Source: Rhodocyclaceae bacterium | Lineage (GTDB): Bacteria; Pseudomonadota; Gammaproteobacteria; Burkholderiales; Ga0077523 | Direction of reading: 5' to 3' | DNA: 64,000 bases | NCBI GenBank assembly: GCA_020248405.1 | Contig: JADCHQ010000007.1 | Location: 1 to 64,000, forward strand | Shown here: positions 51,522-62,946 of the stretch, piece after piece | How the letters are laid out: each line of letters starts with the position of its first letter | How positions within the stretch are numbered: position 1 is the stretch's first letter | Notes under the pieces: model-generated | Databases searched by the model: none | Seen by the model: only the letters and a program-made list of their open reading frames with translations | What the model was told of the DNA's origin: nothing | Translations under genes and position numbers: made by a program

Positions 51522-52586
51522 ATGACCTATCCGAGCCGTGCAGTCCCCGGGCTCATTCTGATCTGCTTCACGTTGCTCTTGCCCACCTCAGCCCGGGCAG
51601 ACGATTTCCAAGAGGCTCGCCGTCTTTTCCAGCAGGGTAGTTACCCACAGGCGCTGGAGCGCGTTGATGCGGTGTTGGTGAAGCAACCCAAGGATGCCCG
51701 CGCGCGATTCCTACGTGGTCTGATCTTCACCGAACAGAGTCGTTTTCCCGAAGCCATCCGGGTGTTCACGGCGCTCACAGAGGATTATCCCGAGTTACCC
51801 GAGCCCTATAACAACCTCGCCGTGATTTACGCCTCGCAGGGGCAGGACGAAAAAGCCCGGCAGGCCCTTGAGATGGCAATCCGCACCCATCCCACCTATG
51901 CCACCGCCCACGAGAACCTCGGCGACATCTATGCCAAGATGGCGCGGCAGGCTTACGACAAGGCATTGCAACTGGATGCCTCCAATGCCAGCGCCAAGGC
52001 CAAGCTGGCGTTGGTGAAGGAGTTGTTTTCCACACGCGCTTCGGTTGTTGCGCCCGTAAAGGGCACGATACCCGAACCCCCGGTTCCTTCGCCTGCCGTC
52101 GTGGCGGCGGGTCCCGTCTCGCCGGTGGTGTCGGCACCTGCCGGTGCGACTCCCCCGCCTGCCAAGCCCGAGGCTCCCGCAGCAGCGGCCGCCTCGCCAC
52201 CTCCCAAGGCGGGCGAAGCCAGCCGTTCAAAGGAGCCAGCGGACCCTCAGGCAGAGGTGCTGCGCGCTCTGGATCAATGGGTCAAGGCGTGGTCCAGCGG
52301 CGACGCCAACGCATACCTGGGCGCTTACGCACCTGGCTTCAAGCCGCCCGGTGGACAAAATCGAACCGAATGGGAACGTTCGCGCCGCGAAAGAGTGGTG
52401 AAAGGCAAGCGCATCGCGGTCCAGGCGCTGAGTCCCAAGGTCACCTTCGCGGGTCCCGAGGAGGCGGTGGTGACCTTTCGCCAGAGCTACCAATCCGATA
52501 CCCTCAAAACCATCGGCTCCAAGCGTTTGGTGATGGTGCGCTCCGCGGGGCGGTGGCTGATTCAGCGGGAAGAACTCGGACGATGA
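51522..52586 (+). CDS. Exported TPR protein with a Cds6-like C-terminal domain
   Basis: The 354-residue protein has a signal peptide (VPGLILICFTLLLPTSARA) followed by TPR repeats at about residues 30-175 (LFQQGSYPQALERVDAVLVK and further units). A Pro/Ala-rich linker spans about 185-245. The last 105 residues (LDQWVKAWSSGDANAYLGAY) form an NTF2/SnoaL-like domain that resembles the tail of the next protein. The stop overlaps the L,D-transpeptidase ATG (ATGA), so the two are coupled. It is probably a periplasmic adaptor for the cell-wall enzyme; the function is inferred. Confidence 0.82.
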   Translation: MTYPSRAVPGLILICFTLLLPTSARADDFQEARRLFQQGSYPQALERVDAVLVKQPKDARARFLRGLIFTEQSRFPEAIRVFTALTEDYPELPEPYNNLAVIYASQGQDEKARQALEMAIRTHPTYATAHENLGDIYAKMARQAYDKALQLDASNASAKAKLALVKELFSTRASVVAPVKGTIPEPPVPSPAVVAAGPVSPVVSAPAGATPPPAKPEAPAAAAASPPPKAGEASRSKEPADPQAEVLRALDQWVKAWSSGDANAYLGAYAPGFKPPGGQNRTEWERSRRERVVKGKRIAVQALSPKVTFAGPEEAVVTFRQSYQSDTLKTIGSKRLVMVRSAGRWLIQREELGR

Positions 52587-53830
52587 AGGCTTGCGGAGGA
52601 GTTTGGCGAGTGCGCGGTGTGTCGTTGTTGGCCGTGTTCGCAGTTGTGGGGGCGCTCAATCTCGACACGCTGGCCATGGGTCCCAAGCTCTCCCCAGGCT
52701 CACTCGCTGGAAAAGCCGGCGAGCGGCGTCCTGAGGGAGCGGAGGGAGCCATCGTGGGCGTTTTCCGCTTGATTGCGGAAGATCGCGTGGCCGCTGCACA
52801 CGCCGAGCTTGACCGTCTTCTGGCGGTCAATCCGAATTTTCGCCTCGCCCAACTTGTGAAGGGCGACCTGCTGCTGGCAAGGGCCCAGCCCATTCACGCC
52901 CTTGGCAACGCTGCCGGGGTTCCGGAGGAGCGCCTCAACGATCTGCGCGAGGAGGCCCGTGCCCGCCTGCTTCGCCAGCGCGGCGAAACGCCGAAGGATC
53001 GCCTGCCCCGCTACTTGCTCAAGATGGCGCCCCAGCAGCGTCACGCCATTGTGGTGGACACCAGCCGGTCGTCGCTATACGTGTTCGAGAATCGTGACGG
53101 CGTCCCGCACTATGTGACCGATTACTACGTCACCATCGGAAAAAACGGTACCGACAAGGCGCGCGAAGGCGACAAGAAAACGCCACTGGGCGTCTACAAC
53201 GTCACGGGTAGTTTGCCCGTGGCCAAGCTCGGCGACTTCTATGGTTCTGGCGCCTTTCCCATCAGTTATCCGAATGAGTGGGATCGCCGCGCGGGCCGTA
53301 ACGGTCACGGCATCTGGTTGCACGGTACCCCCCGGGATACCTACAGCCGGCCGCCGCGTGCCTCGGACGGGTGCGTGGTCCTCACCAACGAAGACCTGGA
53401 GGCTTTGTCTCGCAGGCTGCAACTGGGCGCCACGCCCGTGATCATCTCCGGCGGTGTGGATTGGGTAGCCGAATCGGACCTCTCCCGGGTCCGCAGTTCG
53501 CTCGAGGAGACGGTGGAAGCCTGGCGGCGCGACTGGGAAAGCCGCGATACCGGCAGGTACCTTCGCCACTATGCGGCGGGTTTCTCCTCCGGCACCATGA
53601 ATCTCGCGCAATGGGCGGAGCAAAAGCGTGCCGTGAACGCCGGCAAGACCTGGGTCAAGGTCAAGGTGGGCGAGGTGAGCATGTTCCTGTACCCGGGGGC
53701 CGAACCATTGGCGGTGGTCACCTTCCTCCAGGATTACCAGAGCAACAACCTGGGCAATGTAATGCGCAAACGCCAGTACTGGATGCGTGACGGGGACGCC
53801 TGGAAAATTGCCTATGAAGGTGCAGTCTGA
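52583..53830 (+). CDS. L,D-transpeptidase (YkuD) with Cds6-like C-terminal domain
   Basis: The 415-residue protein has an N-terminal hydrophobic export signal (residues 12-26), a helical region of about 100 residues, and a YkuD domain (about 154-290) that contains the catalytic His247 in HGIWLHGTP and Cys264 in RASDGCVVL. The enzyme forms or cleaves peptidoglycan L,D-crosslinks or attaches proteins to the wall. The C-terminal domain (about 308-415) begins VEAWRRDWESRDTGRYLRHY and is similar to the preceding TPR protein's tail. Combination of YkuD and this domain resembles Cds6-type proteins of gammaproteobacteria. Confidence 0.88.
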   Translation: MKACGGVWRVRGVSLLAVFAVVGALNLDTLAMGPKLSPGSLAGKAGERRPEGAEGAIVGVFRLIAEDRVAAAHAELDRLLAVNPNFRLAQLVKGDLLLARAQPIHALGNAAGVPEERLNDLREEARARLLRQRGETPKDRLPRYLLKMAPQQRHAIVVDTSRSSLYVFENRDGVPHYVTDYYVTIGKNGTDKAREGDKKTPLGVYNVTGSLPVAKLGDFYGSGAFPISYPNEWDRRAGRNGHGIWLHGTPRDTYSRPPRASDGCVVLTNEDLEALSRRLQLGATPVIISGGVDWVAESDLSRVRSSLEETVEAWRRDWESRDTGRYLRHYAAGFSSGTMNLAQWAEQKRAVNAGKTWVKVKVGEVSMFLYPGAEPLAVVTFLQDYQSNNLGNVMRKRQYWMRDGDAWKIAYEGAV

Positions 53831-54018
53831 GGCGATGGTTTGCCGGCCATTCGCGCCATGATCAAAGGAACCACGCGCTTATCGCTACAGGCGCGCCCTG
53901 CATCAGGTGCATCAATTCCACCGTATGCCCCGAACGGTCTGTGGTGCACAGCCTTGCACGCCGAGCCTGAACAACTCACCGCCTCTGACAGCGCGCAACT
54001 CTCTCTTCCGGAGCCGTC

Positions 54019-54594
54019 ATGACAACAGCCCGCCTCGCCCTGGCCGCCCTTGCGGCAGTGCTTTGGTCGTTCGGTGCCGCATTCGCGGCTGGTCCGCAGG
54101 TGGAAATGCGCACTTCCCTGGGCACTTTCACCATTGAGTTGTGGCCGGACAAGGCACCGAAAACTGTCGAAAACTTCCTTGCCTACGTCTCCGACGGCCA
54201 CTTTCGCGGCCTGATCTTCCACCGTGTCATTCCGGGATTCGTGATCCAGGGCGGCGGACTCACGCCCGACATGCGTGCGCGACCCACGAAGCCACCGATC
54301 CCGAACGAAGCCGACAACGGACTGACCAACCGCGCATACACCTTGTCCATGGCGCGTACCCGCGATCCCCATTCGGCCACTTCGCAGTTCTTCGTGAACC
54401 TGCGCGATAACGCCGCCCTCGACCACAGCGCCCGCAGCGCTGCGGGGTGGGGCTATGCAGTGTTCGGCAAGGTGGTACGCGGCACTGAGGTGGTGGATGC
54501 CATTGCCGCAGTGCCCACCGGTAATGTGGGCCCCTATTCCGACGTGCCCTCCAGGGCCGTTGTCATCGAGGACGCTCGCGTCCTCCCACCCTGA
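54019..54594 (+). CDS. ppiA: Periplasmic cyclophilin-type peptidyl-prolyl isomerase
   Basis: The 191-residue protein has a signal peptide (LALAALAAVLWSFGAAFA, cleaved near residue 23), so it is exported. The cyclophilin core has FHRVIPGFVIQGGG with the catalytic Arg region, and SMARTRDPHSATSQFFVN. It isomerises peptidyl-prolyl bonds in periplasmic proteins. It lies 10 bases before ppiB, a cytoplasmic paralogue. The 188 bases upstream contain no recognisable gene or clear promoter. Confidence 0.9.
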   Translation: MTTARLALAALAAVLWSFGAAFAAGPQVEMRTSLGTFTIELWPDKAPKTVENFLAYVSDGHFRGLIFHRVIPGFVIQGGGLTPDMRARPTKPPIPNEADNGLTNRAYTLSMARTRDPHSATSQFFVNLRDNAALDHSARSAAGWGYAVFGKVVRGTEVVDAIAAVPTGNVGPYSDVPSRAVVIEDARVLPP

Positions 54595-54603
54595 GGACAT
54601 TTC

Positions 54604-55095
54604 ATGGTCAGGCTAAACACTTCTTTGGGCACCATCACGCTCGAGCTCGACTCCGCCAAGGCGCCGCTGACGGTGGCAAATTTCCTTGAGTACGTGGCCG
54701 CCGAGCATTACCACAACACCGTGTTCCACCGAGTGATCGATGGCTTCATGATTCAGGGGGGCGGCTTCGAACCGGGCATGAAGCAAAAACCCACCCGCGC
54801 CCCGATTCGCAACGAAGCCGACAACGGTCTGAAGAACTCGGCCTACACCGTGGCCATGGCGCGCACGTCCGATCCACATTCGGCCAGCGCCCAGTTCTTC
54901 ATCAATGTGGCAGACAACGACTTTCTCGATTTCCGCGCCGCCACCCCCAATGAGTACGGTTACTGCGTTTTCGGTCGTGTGGTGCAGGGACAGGACGTAG
55001 TTGACAAGATTCGCAAGGTCACCACGGGTACGCGCGGCTTTCACCGCGACGTGCCCATGGAGGACGTGCTCATTACCAGCGCCGAGGCGGATTGA
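54604..55095 (+). CDS. ppiB: Cytoplasmic cyclophilin-type peptidyl-prolyl isomerase
   Basis: The 163-residue protein lacks a signal peptide and has the complete cyclophilin domain: [20 protein letters not shown] and [19 protein letters not shown]. It is a cytoplasmic proline isomerase paralogous to the upstream PpiA. Its stop overlaps the lpxH start (ATTGA), implying coupled translation. The ATG lies 9 bases after the ppiA stop. Confidence 0.93.
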   Translation: MVRLNTSLGTITLELDSAKAPLTVANFLEYVAAEHYHNTVFHRVIDGFMIQGGGFEPGMKQKPTRAPIRNEADNGLKNSAYTVAMARTSDPHSASAQFFINVADNDFLDFRAATPNEYGYCVFGRVVQGQDVVDKIRKVTTGTRGFHRDVPMEDVLITSAEAD

Positions 55096-55838
55096 CCGCA
55101 CTTCAGCCCCGCGCCCTGTTCGTCAGCGACCTGCATCTCGCTGACGAGCGCCCGGGCATCACCGGCCGCTTCCTGCGGTTCCTGCGCGAGGGCGCAACAG
55201 ATGCACACGCGCTCTACATCCTGGGGGACCTGTTCGACTTCTGGGTGGGAGATGATGCGGCAGACGTGGAGCTAGACCGCGAAGTGATGGCTGCACTGGC
55301 CCGTCTGTCGGCCTCAGGCACTCAGGTGCGCGTGATGCATGGCAACCGCGACTTCCTGCTGGCCGGCGGTTTCGAGCGCGCCACCGGCTCCACCCTGATC
55401 CACGACCCAACGCTCGCGCAGTTATTCGGAGTTCCCACCTTGCTCATGCATGGCGACACGCTGTGCACCGACGACCGCGACTATCAGGCCTTCCGCCGCC
55501 AGGTGCGTGACCCGGCCACCCAGCGTGCCTTTCTCTCCCTACCCGTGGAGCAGCGCCGCACCCGAGTGGGCCAAACCCGCGCCCATAGCGAACAGGCCAA
55601 GCGGGACAAGCCCGCTGCCATCATGGACGTGGCGCTCGCAGCAGTTGAGTCGGTGCTACGCCAGCATGGCCATCCGCCACGGCTTATCCATGGGCACACC
55701 CACCGGCCAGCGACCCATCATCACGTGGTGGACGGCAACGCAAGCGAGCGCTGGGTGCTCGCCGACTGGAACGACACCTACGGAGAGTACCTCGAAGCGA
55801 CGCCCGAGGGCCTGCGCAGAATGCCTCTGCCTCCCTGA
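55092..55838 (+). CDS. lpxH: UDP-2,3-diacylglucosamine diphosphatase
   Basis: The 248-residue calcineurin-type phosphoesterase makes 2,3-diacylglucosamine 1-phosphate in lipid A synthesis. Metal-binding motifs are [35 protein letters not shown] and [10 protein letters not shown]. It starts at a TTG overlapping the ppiB stop (ATTGA); no better ATG fits the LFVSDLHL start. Linkage of ppiB and lpxH is known from E. coli too. It converges with dnaJ. Confidence 0.92.
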   Translation: MTALQPRALFVSDLHLADERPGITGRFLRFLREGATDAHALYILGDLFDFWVGDDAADVELDREVMAALARLSASGTQVRVMHGNRDFLLAGGFERATGSTLIHDPTLAQLFGVPTLLMHGDTLCTDDRDYQAFRRQVRDPATQRAFLSLPVEQRRTRVGQTRAHSEQAKRDKPAAIMDVALAAVESVLRQHGHPPRLIHGHTHRPATHHHVVDGNASERWVLADWNDTYGEYLEATPEGLRRMPLPP

Positions 55839-55902
55839 GCGTCGAGGAGGGTGAAAGTGCCTCGCGCGGGGCCGGCACGCCATACGCGCATCGCCCCGGC
55901 AC

Positions 55903-57042
55903 TCAGTCGGAGAAGAACTCCTTCACCCGGTCCAAAAAGCTCTTGGCGCGCGGGTTGTGTCGCGAGCCTTCGCGTCGGTCGATCTGCTCCAGTTCCTCCA
56001 GCAATTCCCGCTGGCGCGCCGTGAGATTCACCGGCGTTTCCACCACCACGTGGCACAGCAGATCGCCGTGGCTGCTGGATCGGACCCCCTTGATGCCCTT
56101 GCCCCGCAACCGGAATACCTTGCCCGTTTGCGTCTCGGCCGGAATGCGAATCTTGGCCGCGCCATCCAGCGTGGGAATTTCCACCTCTCCCCCCAACGCA
56201 GCGGTGGTGAAGCTGATGGGCATTTCGCAGTGCAGGTCGTTCTGGTCGCGGGTGAACACCTCGTGCTGGCGCAGGTGGATTACCACGTACAAGTCGCCCG
56301 CGGGCCCGCCGTTGACGCCCGGCTCGCCCTCGCCCGAGAGGCGAATGCGGTCCCCTTCATCCACGCCCGCGGGAATCTTCACCGACAGCGTCTTTTGCTT
56401 CTTCACGCGGCCGGCCCCTGAGCAACTGCCGCAGGGCGTGTCCACCACTTTGCCGCTGCCGTGGCACTTGGGGCAGGTTTGCTGGATGGAGAAGAAGCCC
56501 TGCTGCATGCGCACCTGGCCGTGACCGTTGCAAGTGGTGCAGGTCTTGGGTTGAGTGCCTGGCCGGGCGCCGCTGCCATGGCACGTTTCGCACTCCTCCA
56601 TGGCGGGGATGCGCACCCGGGTTTCGGTGCCGCGTGCAGCCTCTTCAAGGGAAATTTCCAGGTTGTAGCGCAGATCGGCACCGCGGTAGACGTTGGAGCG
56701 CCCACCACCACGCCCGCCCTGAGCCTGGCCGAAGATCTCGCCGAAGATGTCGCCGAAGGCATCCGCGAAGCCGCCAAAGCCCGCACCGGCGCCGCCCGCG
56801 CCCGCGGCTGCAGAGGGGTCGACGCCGGCGTGGCCGTAGGCATCGTAGGCCGCGCGCTTCTGGGCATCGGACAGGATTTCGTAGGCCTCTTTGGCTTCCT
56901 TAAACTTCTCCTCCGCCTCCCGGTTGTCGGGGTTGCGGTCCGGATGCCACTTCATGGCCAGCTTGCGATAGGACTTCTTGATGTCCTCGTCAGAGGCATC
57001 ACGATTCACGCCCAGCACATCGTAGTAGTCGCGTTTTGCCAT
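55903..57042 (-). CDS. dnaJ: Chaperone DnaJ
   Basis: The 379-residue type I J-protein stimulates the DnaK ATPase and delivers clients. It has the J domain (residues 1-70) with the HPD triplet in KWHPDRN, a Gly-rich region with [12 protein letters not shown], four CxxCxGxG-type zinc motifs ([32 protein letters not shown]), and the C-terminal substrate-binding and dimer region. It lies 114 bases downstream of dnaK on the same strand. Confidence 0.97.
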   Translation of the reverse strand: MAKRDYYDVLGVNRDASDEDIKKSYRKLAMKWHPDRNPDNREAEEKFKEAKEAYEILSDAQKRAAYDAYGHAGVDPSAAAGAGGAGAGFGGFADAFGDIFGEIFGQAQGGRGGGRSNVYRGADLRYNLEISLEEAARGTETRVRIPAMEECETCHGSGARPGTQPKTCTTCNGHGQVRMQQGFFSIQQTCPKCHGSGKVVDTPCGSCSGAGRVKKQKTLSVKIPAGVDEGDRIRLSGEGEPGVNGGPAGDLYVVIHLRQHEVFTRDQNDLHCEMPISFTTAALGGEVEIPTLDGAAKIRIPAETQTGKVFRLRGKGIKGVRSSSHGDLLCHVVVETPVNLTARQRELLEELEQIDRREGSRHNPRAKSFLDRVKEFFSD

Positions 57043-57101
57043 GGTCCAGGGTCCTGGTCGCGGGAGCGATTGCCAAGGGCGTCACCGTGCCGCCGCGCGG
57101 A

Positions 57102-57156
57102 TAAACGGAAGCGGCCGCACGAGGCGGCCGTCCGTGGGCGGCGCGGGCGCGCCCGT

Positions 57157-57159
<3 letters not shown>
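57102..57159 (-). other. Multi-stem inverted repeat between dnaK and dnaJ
   Basis: In the 114-base gap, an outer repeat TAAACGG (57102-57108 on the plus strand) pairs with CCGTTTA (57153-57159), which includes the dnaK stop codon. Within it CGGCCGC (57112-57118) pairs with GCGGCCG (57124-57130) over a 5-base loop, and CGGGCGCGCCCG is self-complementary. No T run follows, so it is more likely an RNA processing or attenuation element than a terminator. Confidence 0.4.
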
Positions 57160-59094
<1,935 letters not shown>

Positions 59095-59133
59095 GGGTGA
59101 ATCCTTATTGGAAAGTGTCGGATTGGCGGAAAG

Positions 59134-59159
59134 ATGGGGCCCGGGGGCCGGGAATCAAG
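59134..59159 (-). promoter_or_regulatory. Sigma-32 promoter of dnaK
   Basis: On the minus strand CTTGAT (59159-59154) is followed after 14 bases by CCCCAT (59139-59134), close to the RpoH consensus CTTGAA/CCCCAT. The -35 box overlaps the grpE stop codon region (59155-59157). The -10 box is 39 bases before the dnaK ATG. It would let dnaK be raised above grpE on heat shock. Confidence 0.75.
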
Positions 59160-59715
59160 CGTCCGCGGGCTTGGCCACTGCCACCAGCGCCGGGCGCAGA
59201 ACCCGCTCGTGCAACTGGTAGCCCTTCTGGAAAACCTGCACCACGGTGTTGGCGGGCTGGTCGGAGGGCACCATGCTCATGGCCTGGTGGAAGTGCGGGT
59301 CAAACTTGCTGCCGTCCGGGTCGATTTCCCGGATGGAGAAGCGCTCGAACACCCCGGCAAGTTGGCGCAGGGTGATCTCCACGCCTTCGCGCAGCGTCTC
59401 CGCCGATTGGTTGGCGTTCGCAAGGGCGGCTTCCAGGCTGTCGCGCACGGCGAGCAGCTCCGAGGAGAAGCCCTCCACCGCGAACTTGTGGGCCTTGGCC
59501 ACGTCATCCTGGGCGCGGCGGCGGATGTTTTCCGCCTCGGCCTTGGCGCGCAGCCAGGCGTCGTGGTGCTCGGCAGCCAGTAACTCGGCCTGACGCAGCA
59601 GCTCCGCCGGGCTGGGCATGGACTCCACCCCCTCCTCTGGCGTTGCCGCGGCGGGGGCGGGTGTTTCCGGTTGTAGGTCCGGGGCGGCTGCGTTAGTTTC
59701 AAGTTCTTGATTCAT
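59155..59715 (-). CDS. grpE: Nucleotide exchange factor GrpE
   Basis: The 186-residue protein releases ADP from DnaK. The N-terminus is Ala/Pro/Glu-rich and disordered, followed by a long helix ([33 protein letters not shown]) and the beta domain with FDPHFHQAM and [20 protein letters not shown]. The ATG at 59715 was chosen; longer in-frame sequence upstream overlaps the sigma-32 promoter. The order grpE-dnaK-dnaJ is usual. Confidence 0.96.
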   Translation of the reverse strand: MNQELETNAAAPDLQPETPAPAAATPEEGVESMPSPAELLRQAELLAAEHHDAWLRAKAEAENIRRRAQDDVAKAHKFAVEGFSSELLAVRDSLEAALANANQSAETLREGVEITLRQLAGVFERFSIREIDPDGSKFDPHFHQAMSMVPSDQPANTVVQVFQKGYQLHERVLRPALVAVAKPADA

Positions 59716-59765
59716 GGCGTTTGTTCGATGGGCTGTCCGGAGGGAAGACGAACTGAACCGCCCAC

Positions 59766-59791
59766 ATGGGGATGGACGCGCCAAATTCAAG
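59766..59791 (-). promoter_or_regulatory. Sigma-32 promoter of grpE
   Basis: On the minus strand CTTGAA (59791-59786) and CCCCAT (59771-59766) are separated by 14 bases, an exact match to the RpoH consensus boxes. The -10 lies 50 bases before the grpE ATG and just inside the hemH-grpE gap. No CIRCE element is visible in this gap. Confidence 0.85.
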
Positions 59792-59807
59792 GGTGCTCGA
59801 GCGGCGA

Positions 59808-60899
59808 CTAATCGGTGGCGCCGAGGGCCAAAGCTCTGACCCGCGAGGCTTGGGCGGCGGCCGTATCGCCGGGCTGATCGAGCCAGCCCGCGCCGTGTTC
59901 CATCACCAGGTCGGCCAGGGCCGCCATGAAGTCGTCACGCTCATTGAGGCAAGGAATGTAGGAAAACGCCTTGCCGCCGGCCGCCAGGAAGGCGTCGCGG
60001 TTTTCCACGGCGATCTCTTCCAGGGTTTCTAGGCAGTCGGACACGAACCCGGGACAGATCACATCTACCCGCGCCAGGCCTTCGCGGGCGAGGGATTCCA
60101 GCGTGTCCTGGGTGTAGGGTTTGAGCCACTCCGCCTTGCCGAAGCGCGACTGGAAGGTCACCAGCCAACTGCCCTGCGGCAACCCCAGAGCCTCGGCCAG
60201 AAGCCGGCCGCTCTTCAGGCACTCGCAGTGGTAGGGGTCGCCCTTGTCGAGGTGAAAGTGAGGCACGCCGTGAAAGCTCATCACCAGCTTGTCGCCGCGG
60301 CCGTGGGCGGCCCAGTGCGCCCGCACGCTGCCTGCCAGCGCGTTGATGTAGCCGGGATGGTCATGGAAGTTCTTCACCAGGCGCAGCGCCGGAATGTTGC
60401 GCGTCACGGCCAGCGCCCCGGCAATGGCGTCGAAGGCGCTGCCGGTGGTGCTGGAGGCCGCCTGGGGGTAGAGCGGCAGCACCACCAGCCGGTCGGCCCC
60501 GGCCGCCTTGAGCCGATCCAGCGCTGCCGCCACCGACGGTTGCCCATAGCGCATGGCCCACTGCACCGCGAAGCGGCCCTTCGCCCGCCCGCGCAGCGCG
60601 CCCTCCAGCAGCTTCGCTTGGCGCTCGGTGTGCACCTTGAGCGGAGAGCCCTCGGGCGTCCAGATGGTGGCGTACTTGGCCGCCGAGGCCTTGGGCCGGA
60701 CATTCAGGATGATGCCGTTGAGAATCAGCCACCACACCGGACGCGGGATCTCCACCACGCGCGCGTCCCACAGGAACTGCTTCAAATAGCGGCGCAGCGC
60801 CGCCGCCGTGGGTTCGTCGGGCGTGCCAAGGTTCACCAGCAGGACGCCGGTGGTGGCCGGCGTGCCGTGACGGTAGGGCGGTTCCGGGGCGAGGGGCAT
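59808..60899 (-). CDS. hemH: Ferrochelatase
   Basis: The 363-residue enzyme inserts Fe(II) into protoporphyrin IX to give haem. The N-terminus has [20 protein letters not shown], and the active-site His is in [27 protein letters not shown] and [16 protein letters not shown] are typical of the family. It lies 24 bases downstream of hrcA on the same strand and upstream of grpE, so the heat-shock genes and hemH may be partly cotranscribed. Confidence 0.96.
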   Translation of the reverse strand: MPLAPEPPYRHGTPATTGVLLVNLGTPDEPTAAALRRYLKQFLWDARVVEIPRPVWWLILNGIILNVRPKASAAKYATIWTPEGSPLKVHTERQAKLLEGALRGRAKGRFAVQWAMRYGQPSVAAALDRLKAAGADRLVVLPLYPQAASSTTGSAFDAIAGALAVTRNIPALRLVKNFHDHPGYINALAGSVRAHWAAHGRGDKLVMSFHGVPHFHLDKGDPYHCECLKSGRLLAEALGLPQGSWLVTFQSRFGKAEWLKPYTQDTLESLAREGLARVDVICPGFVSDCLETLEEIAVENRDAFLAAGGKAFSYIPCLNERDDFMAALADLVMEHGAGWLDQPGDTAAAQASRVRALALGATD

Positions 60900-60923
60900 G
60901 GGGCGTGGGGCCGGGCGGCCCGG

Positions 60924-61955
60924 TCAGCCCCGCACGGCGTCGTGGGACAGCGCAGCCGAAAGCAGCTTGGCAGTGACATCCACGATGGGAATGACACGCT
61001 CGTAGGCCATTCGGGTTGGGCCAATGACCCCCACCGTGCCCACCACCTGTCCGTCCACCTCGTAGGGCGCGGTCACCACGCTGCATTCGTCCAGCGGCAC
61101 CAGGCCCGAGTCACCGCCGATGAAGATCTGCACGCCGTGGCCGCGCACGGTGGATTCGAGCAGACGCAGGAAGCCGGTTTTCTGCTCGAACAGCGCAAAC
61201 AGCCGGCGCAGGCGGGCCATGTCCGAGGACAGCTCCTGCACGTCGAGAAGATTTTTCTCGCCGGTGATCACCACCGGATCGACGTGCTCCTGCAGTGCCG
61301 CCGAGCCGGCCTCGATGGCCTGGGTCATCAGCGCGCTCATGTCCTGGCGCAATTGCTGCAAATCGGCCTGCAGCCGGGCGCGGATATCCTCGATATCCAT
61401 GCCCGCGAAATGCTGGTTGAGGAAATTTGCCGCCGTCACCAGTTCGGCGGGCGTGTAAGGGCTATCGGTGATCAGGATGCGGTTCTGCACGTCGCCCTCG
61501 GGCGTCACCACGATCAGCAGCAGGCGTGTGCCCGACAGCCGCAGGAACTCGATGTGGCGGAAGGCGAAGGTGCGCCGGCGTGGTGTCATGACCACGCCGG
61601 CGAAGCGGGTCAGCTCGGCGAGCAGCTGCGATGCCGAGTTGACTAGGCGCTGGGTGCTGTCCGCCTGCAGCTGCCCCTCCAGTTGGCTGATTTCGGCGTG
61701 CTGGAGCGGCCGCACTGTGAGCAGTGTGTCCACGAACAGGCGGTAGCCGCGCGGCGTGGGCACCCGTCCAGCGGAGGTGTGCGGGCTGGCGATGTAGCCC
61801 ATCTCCTCGAGGTCGGCCATGATGTTGCGGATGCTGGCCGGCGACAGGTCCAGCCCCGAGAAGCGCGCAAGCGAGCGCGACCCCACCGGCTGGCCTTCGG
61901 CGATGTGACGCTCCACCAGGGTCTTGAGGAGGATGCGGGCGCGTTCATTGAGCAT
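60924..61955 (-). CDS. hrcA: Heat-inducible transcription repressor HrcA
   Basis: The 343-residue repressor has an N-terminal winged-helix domain ([40 protein letters not shown] and the DNA-contact region [21 protein letters not shown]) and GAF-like and C-terminal domains. HrcA binds CIRCE and depends on GroE. No CIRCE is visible around hrcA, grpE or dnaK, so the targets are probably elsewhere (for example groESL). A CTTGTC/CCCCGT pair with 13-base spacing (61994-61989 and 61975-61970) could be its own weak sigma-32 promoter. Confidence 0.95.
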   Translation of the reverse strand: MLNERARILLKTLVERHIAEGQPVGSRSLARFSGLDLSPASIRNIMADLEEMGYIASPHTSAGRVPTPRGYRLFVDTLLTVRPLQHAEISQLEGQLQADSTQRLVNSASQLLAELTRFAGVVMTPRRRTFAFRHIEFLRLSGTRLLLIVVTPEGDVQNRILITDSPYTPAELVTAANFLNQHFAGMDIEDIRARLQADLQQLRQDMSALMTQAIEAGSAALQEHVDPVVITGEKNLLDVQELSSDMARLRRLFALFEQKTGFLRLLESTVRGHGVQIFIGGDSGLVPLDECSVVTAPYEVDGQVVGTVGVIGPTRMAYERVIPIVDVTAKLLSAALSHDAVRG

Positions 61956-62053
61956 GACGGGGATTCTAAACGGGGCTGGTGCGCCATGGACAAGCGCCGC
62001 TGGGGGTGGTTTCAGGTCCGGGGCGCGCGGGCAAGTGTGCTTTAATCACCCGA

Positions 62054-62932
62054 ATGTCCTCCCCATTCCGACACGTCGCGTTGATCGGCAAGCACCGCAG
62101 CCCGGAGGCGGCGGTGCCGTTGAGCGAACTCGCTGCCTGGCTCGAGGCGCGCGGCGTGGAGGTGAGCATCGACCCCATCACGGCCGAGCATGTGCAGGGC
62201 AATCGCCGCGCCGTGCTGGAGCTGGCCGAAATCGGCCGTCGCGCCGACCTCGCCATCGTCATCGGCGGCGACGGCACCATGCTCAACATCGCCCGGACGC
62301 TGGCGCCCTTCGACGTGCCGTTGGTGGGCGTGAATATGGGCCGCCTGGGATTTCTCACCGACGTCTCTGCTGAAACCCTGTTCGACACCCTTGGCGCCAT
62401 GCTCGACGGTGCCCATGTGGTGGAGCCGCGCATGCTGCTCGCCGCCAGCGTGCGCCGCGGCGATCTGCCGCTCATGGACATGGCAGCCTTCAACGAAGTA
62501 TCGGTGAACAAGGGCGCTCACGGCGGGCTGATCGAGTTGGAAGTGCGCATCGACGGGCAGTTCGTCTACAACCTGCGCGCCGACGGACTGATCGTGTCCT
62601 CGCCCACGGGTTCCACTGCTTACGCACTGTCGGCCGGCGGGCCCATCGTGCACCCCGCTCTGTCGGTGCTGTCGCTGGTGCCGGTGTGCCCCCACACCCT
62701 GTCCAACCGCCCCATCGTGGTGCCCGGCGGCGCCCGGGTGGAGATCTTCATGTTGCGCGCTTACGGCGCGCGGGTGCAGTTCGACAGCCATTCCCACGCG
62801 GAGCTGGAGGCTGGTGATTGCATCTGCGTGGCGAGCAGCACCCACGCCGTGCGCTTGTTGCATCCGCTGGGACACGACTATTACCACATGCTGCGCGAGA
62901 AGCTCCACTGGAGCGAGACGCCCGGCGGCTGA
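62054..62932 (+). CDS. nadK: NAD kinase
   Basis: The 292-residue enzyme phosphorylates NAD to NADP. The GGDGTMLNIAR motif at residues 71-81 includes the catalytic Asp73. NEVSVNKG and GLIVSSPTGSTAYALSAGGP supply the NAD-binding and substrate elements. The ATG at 62054 is used because the FRHVALIGKH start matches the family. It is divergent from hrcA (98-base gap) and sits 14 bases before recN, a gene order found in many proteobacteria. Confidence 0.96.
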   Translation: MSSPFRHVALIGKHRSPEAAVPLSELAAWLEARGVEVSIDPITAEHVQGNRRAVLELAEIGRRADLAIVIGGDGTMLNIARTLAPFDVPLVGVNMGRLGFLTDVSAETLFDTLGAMLDGAHVVEPRMLLAASVRRGDLPLMDMAAFNEVSVNKGAHGGLIELEVRIDGQFVYNLRADGLIVSSPTGSTAYALSAGGPIVHPALSVLSLVPVCPHTLSNRPIVVPGGARVEIFMLRAYGARVQFDSHSHAELEAGDCICVASSTHAVRLLHPLGHDYYHMLREKLHWSETPGG

Positions 62933-62946
62933 AGGCGGGTGAGGCC

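Noticed and set aside
53840-54022. Possible small plus-strand gene before ppiA
   Set aside because: About 60 codons without RBS or motif; composition looks non-coding.
59716-62053. CIRCE operator near hrcA, grpE or dnaK
   Set aside because: The gaps were read for TTAGCACTC and GAGTGCTAA halves and none was found.
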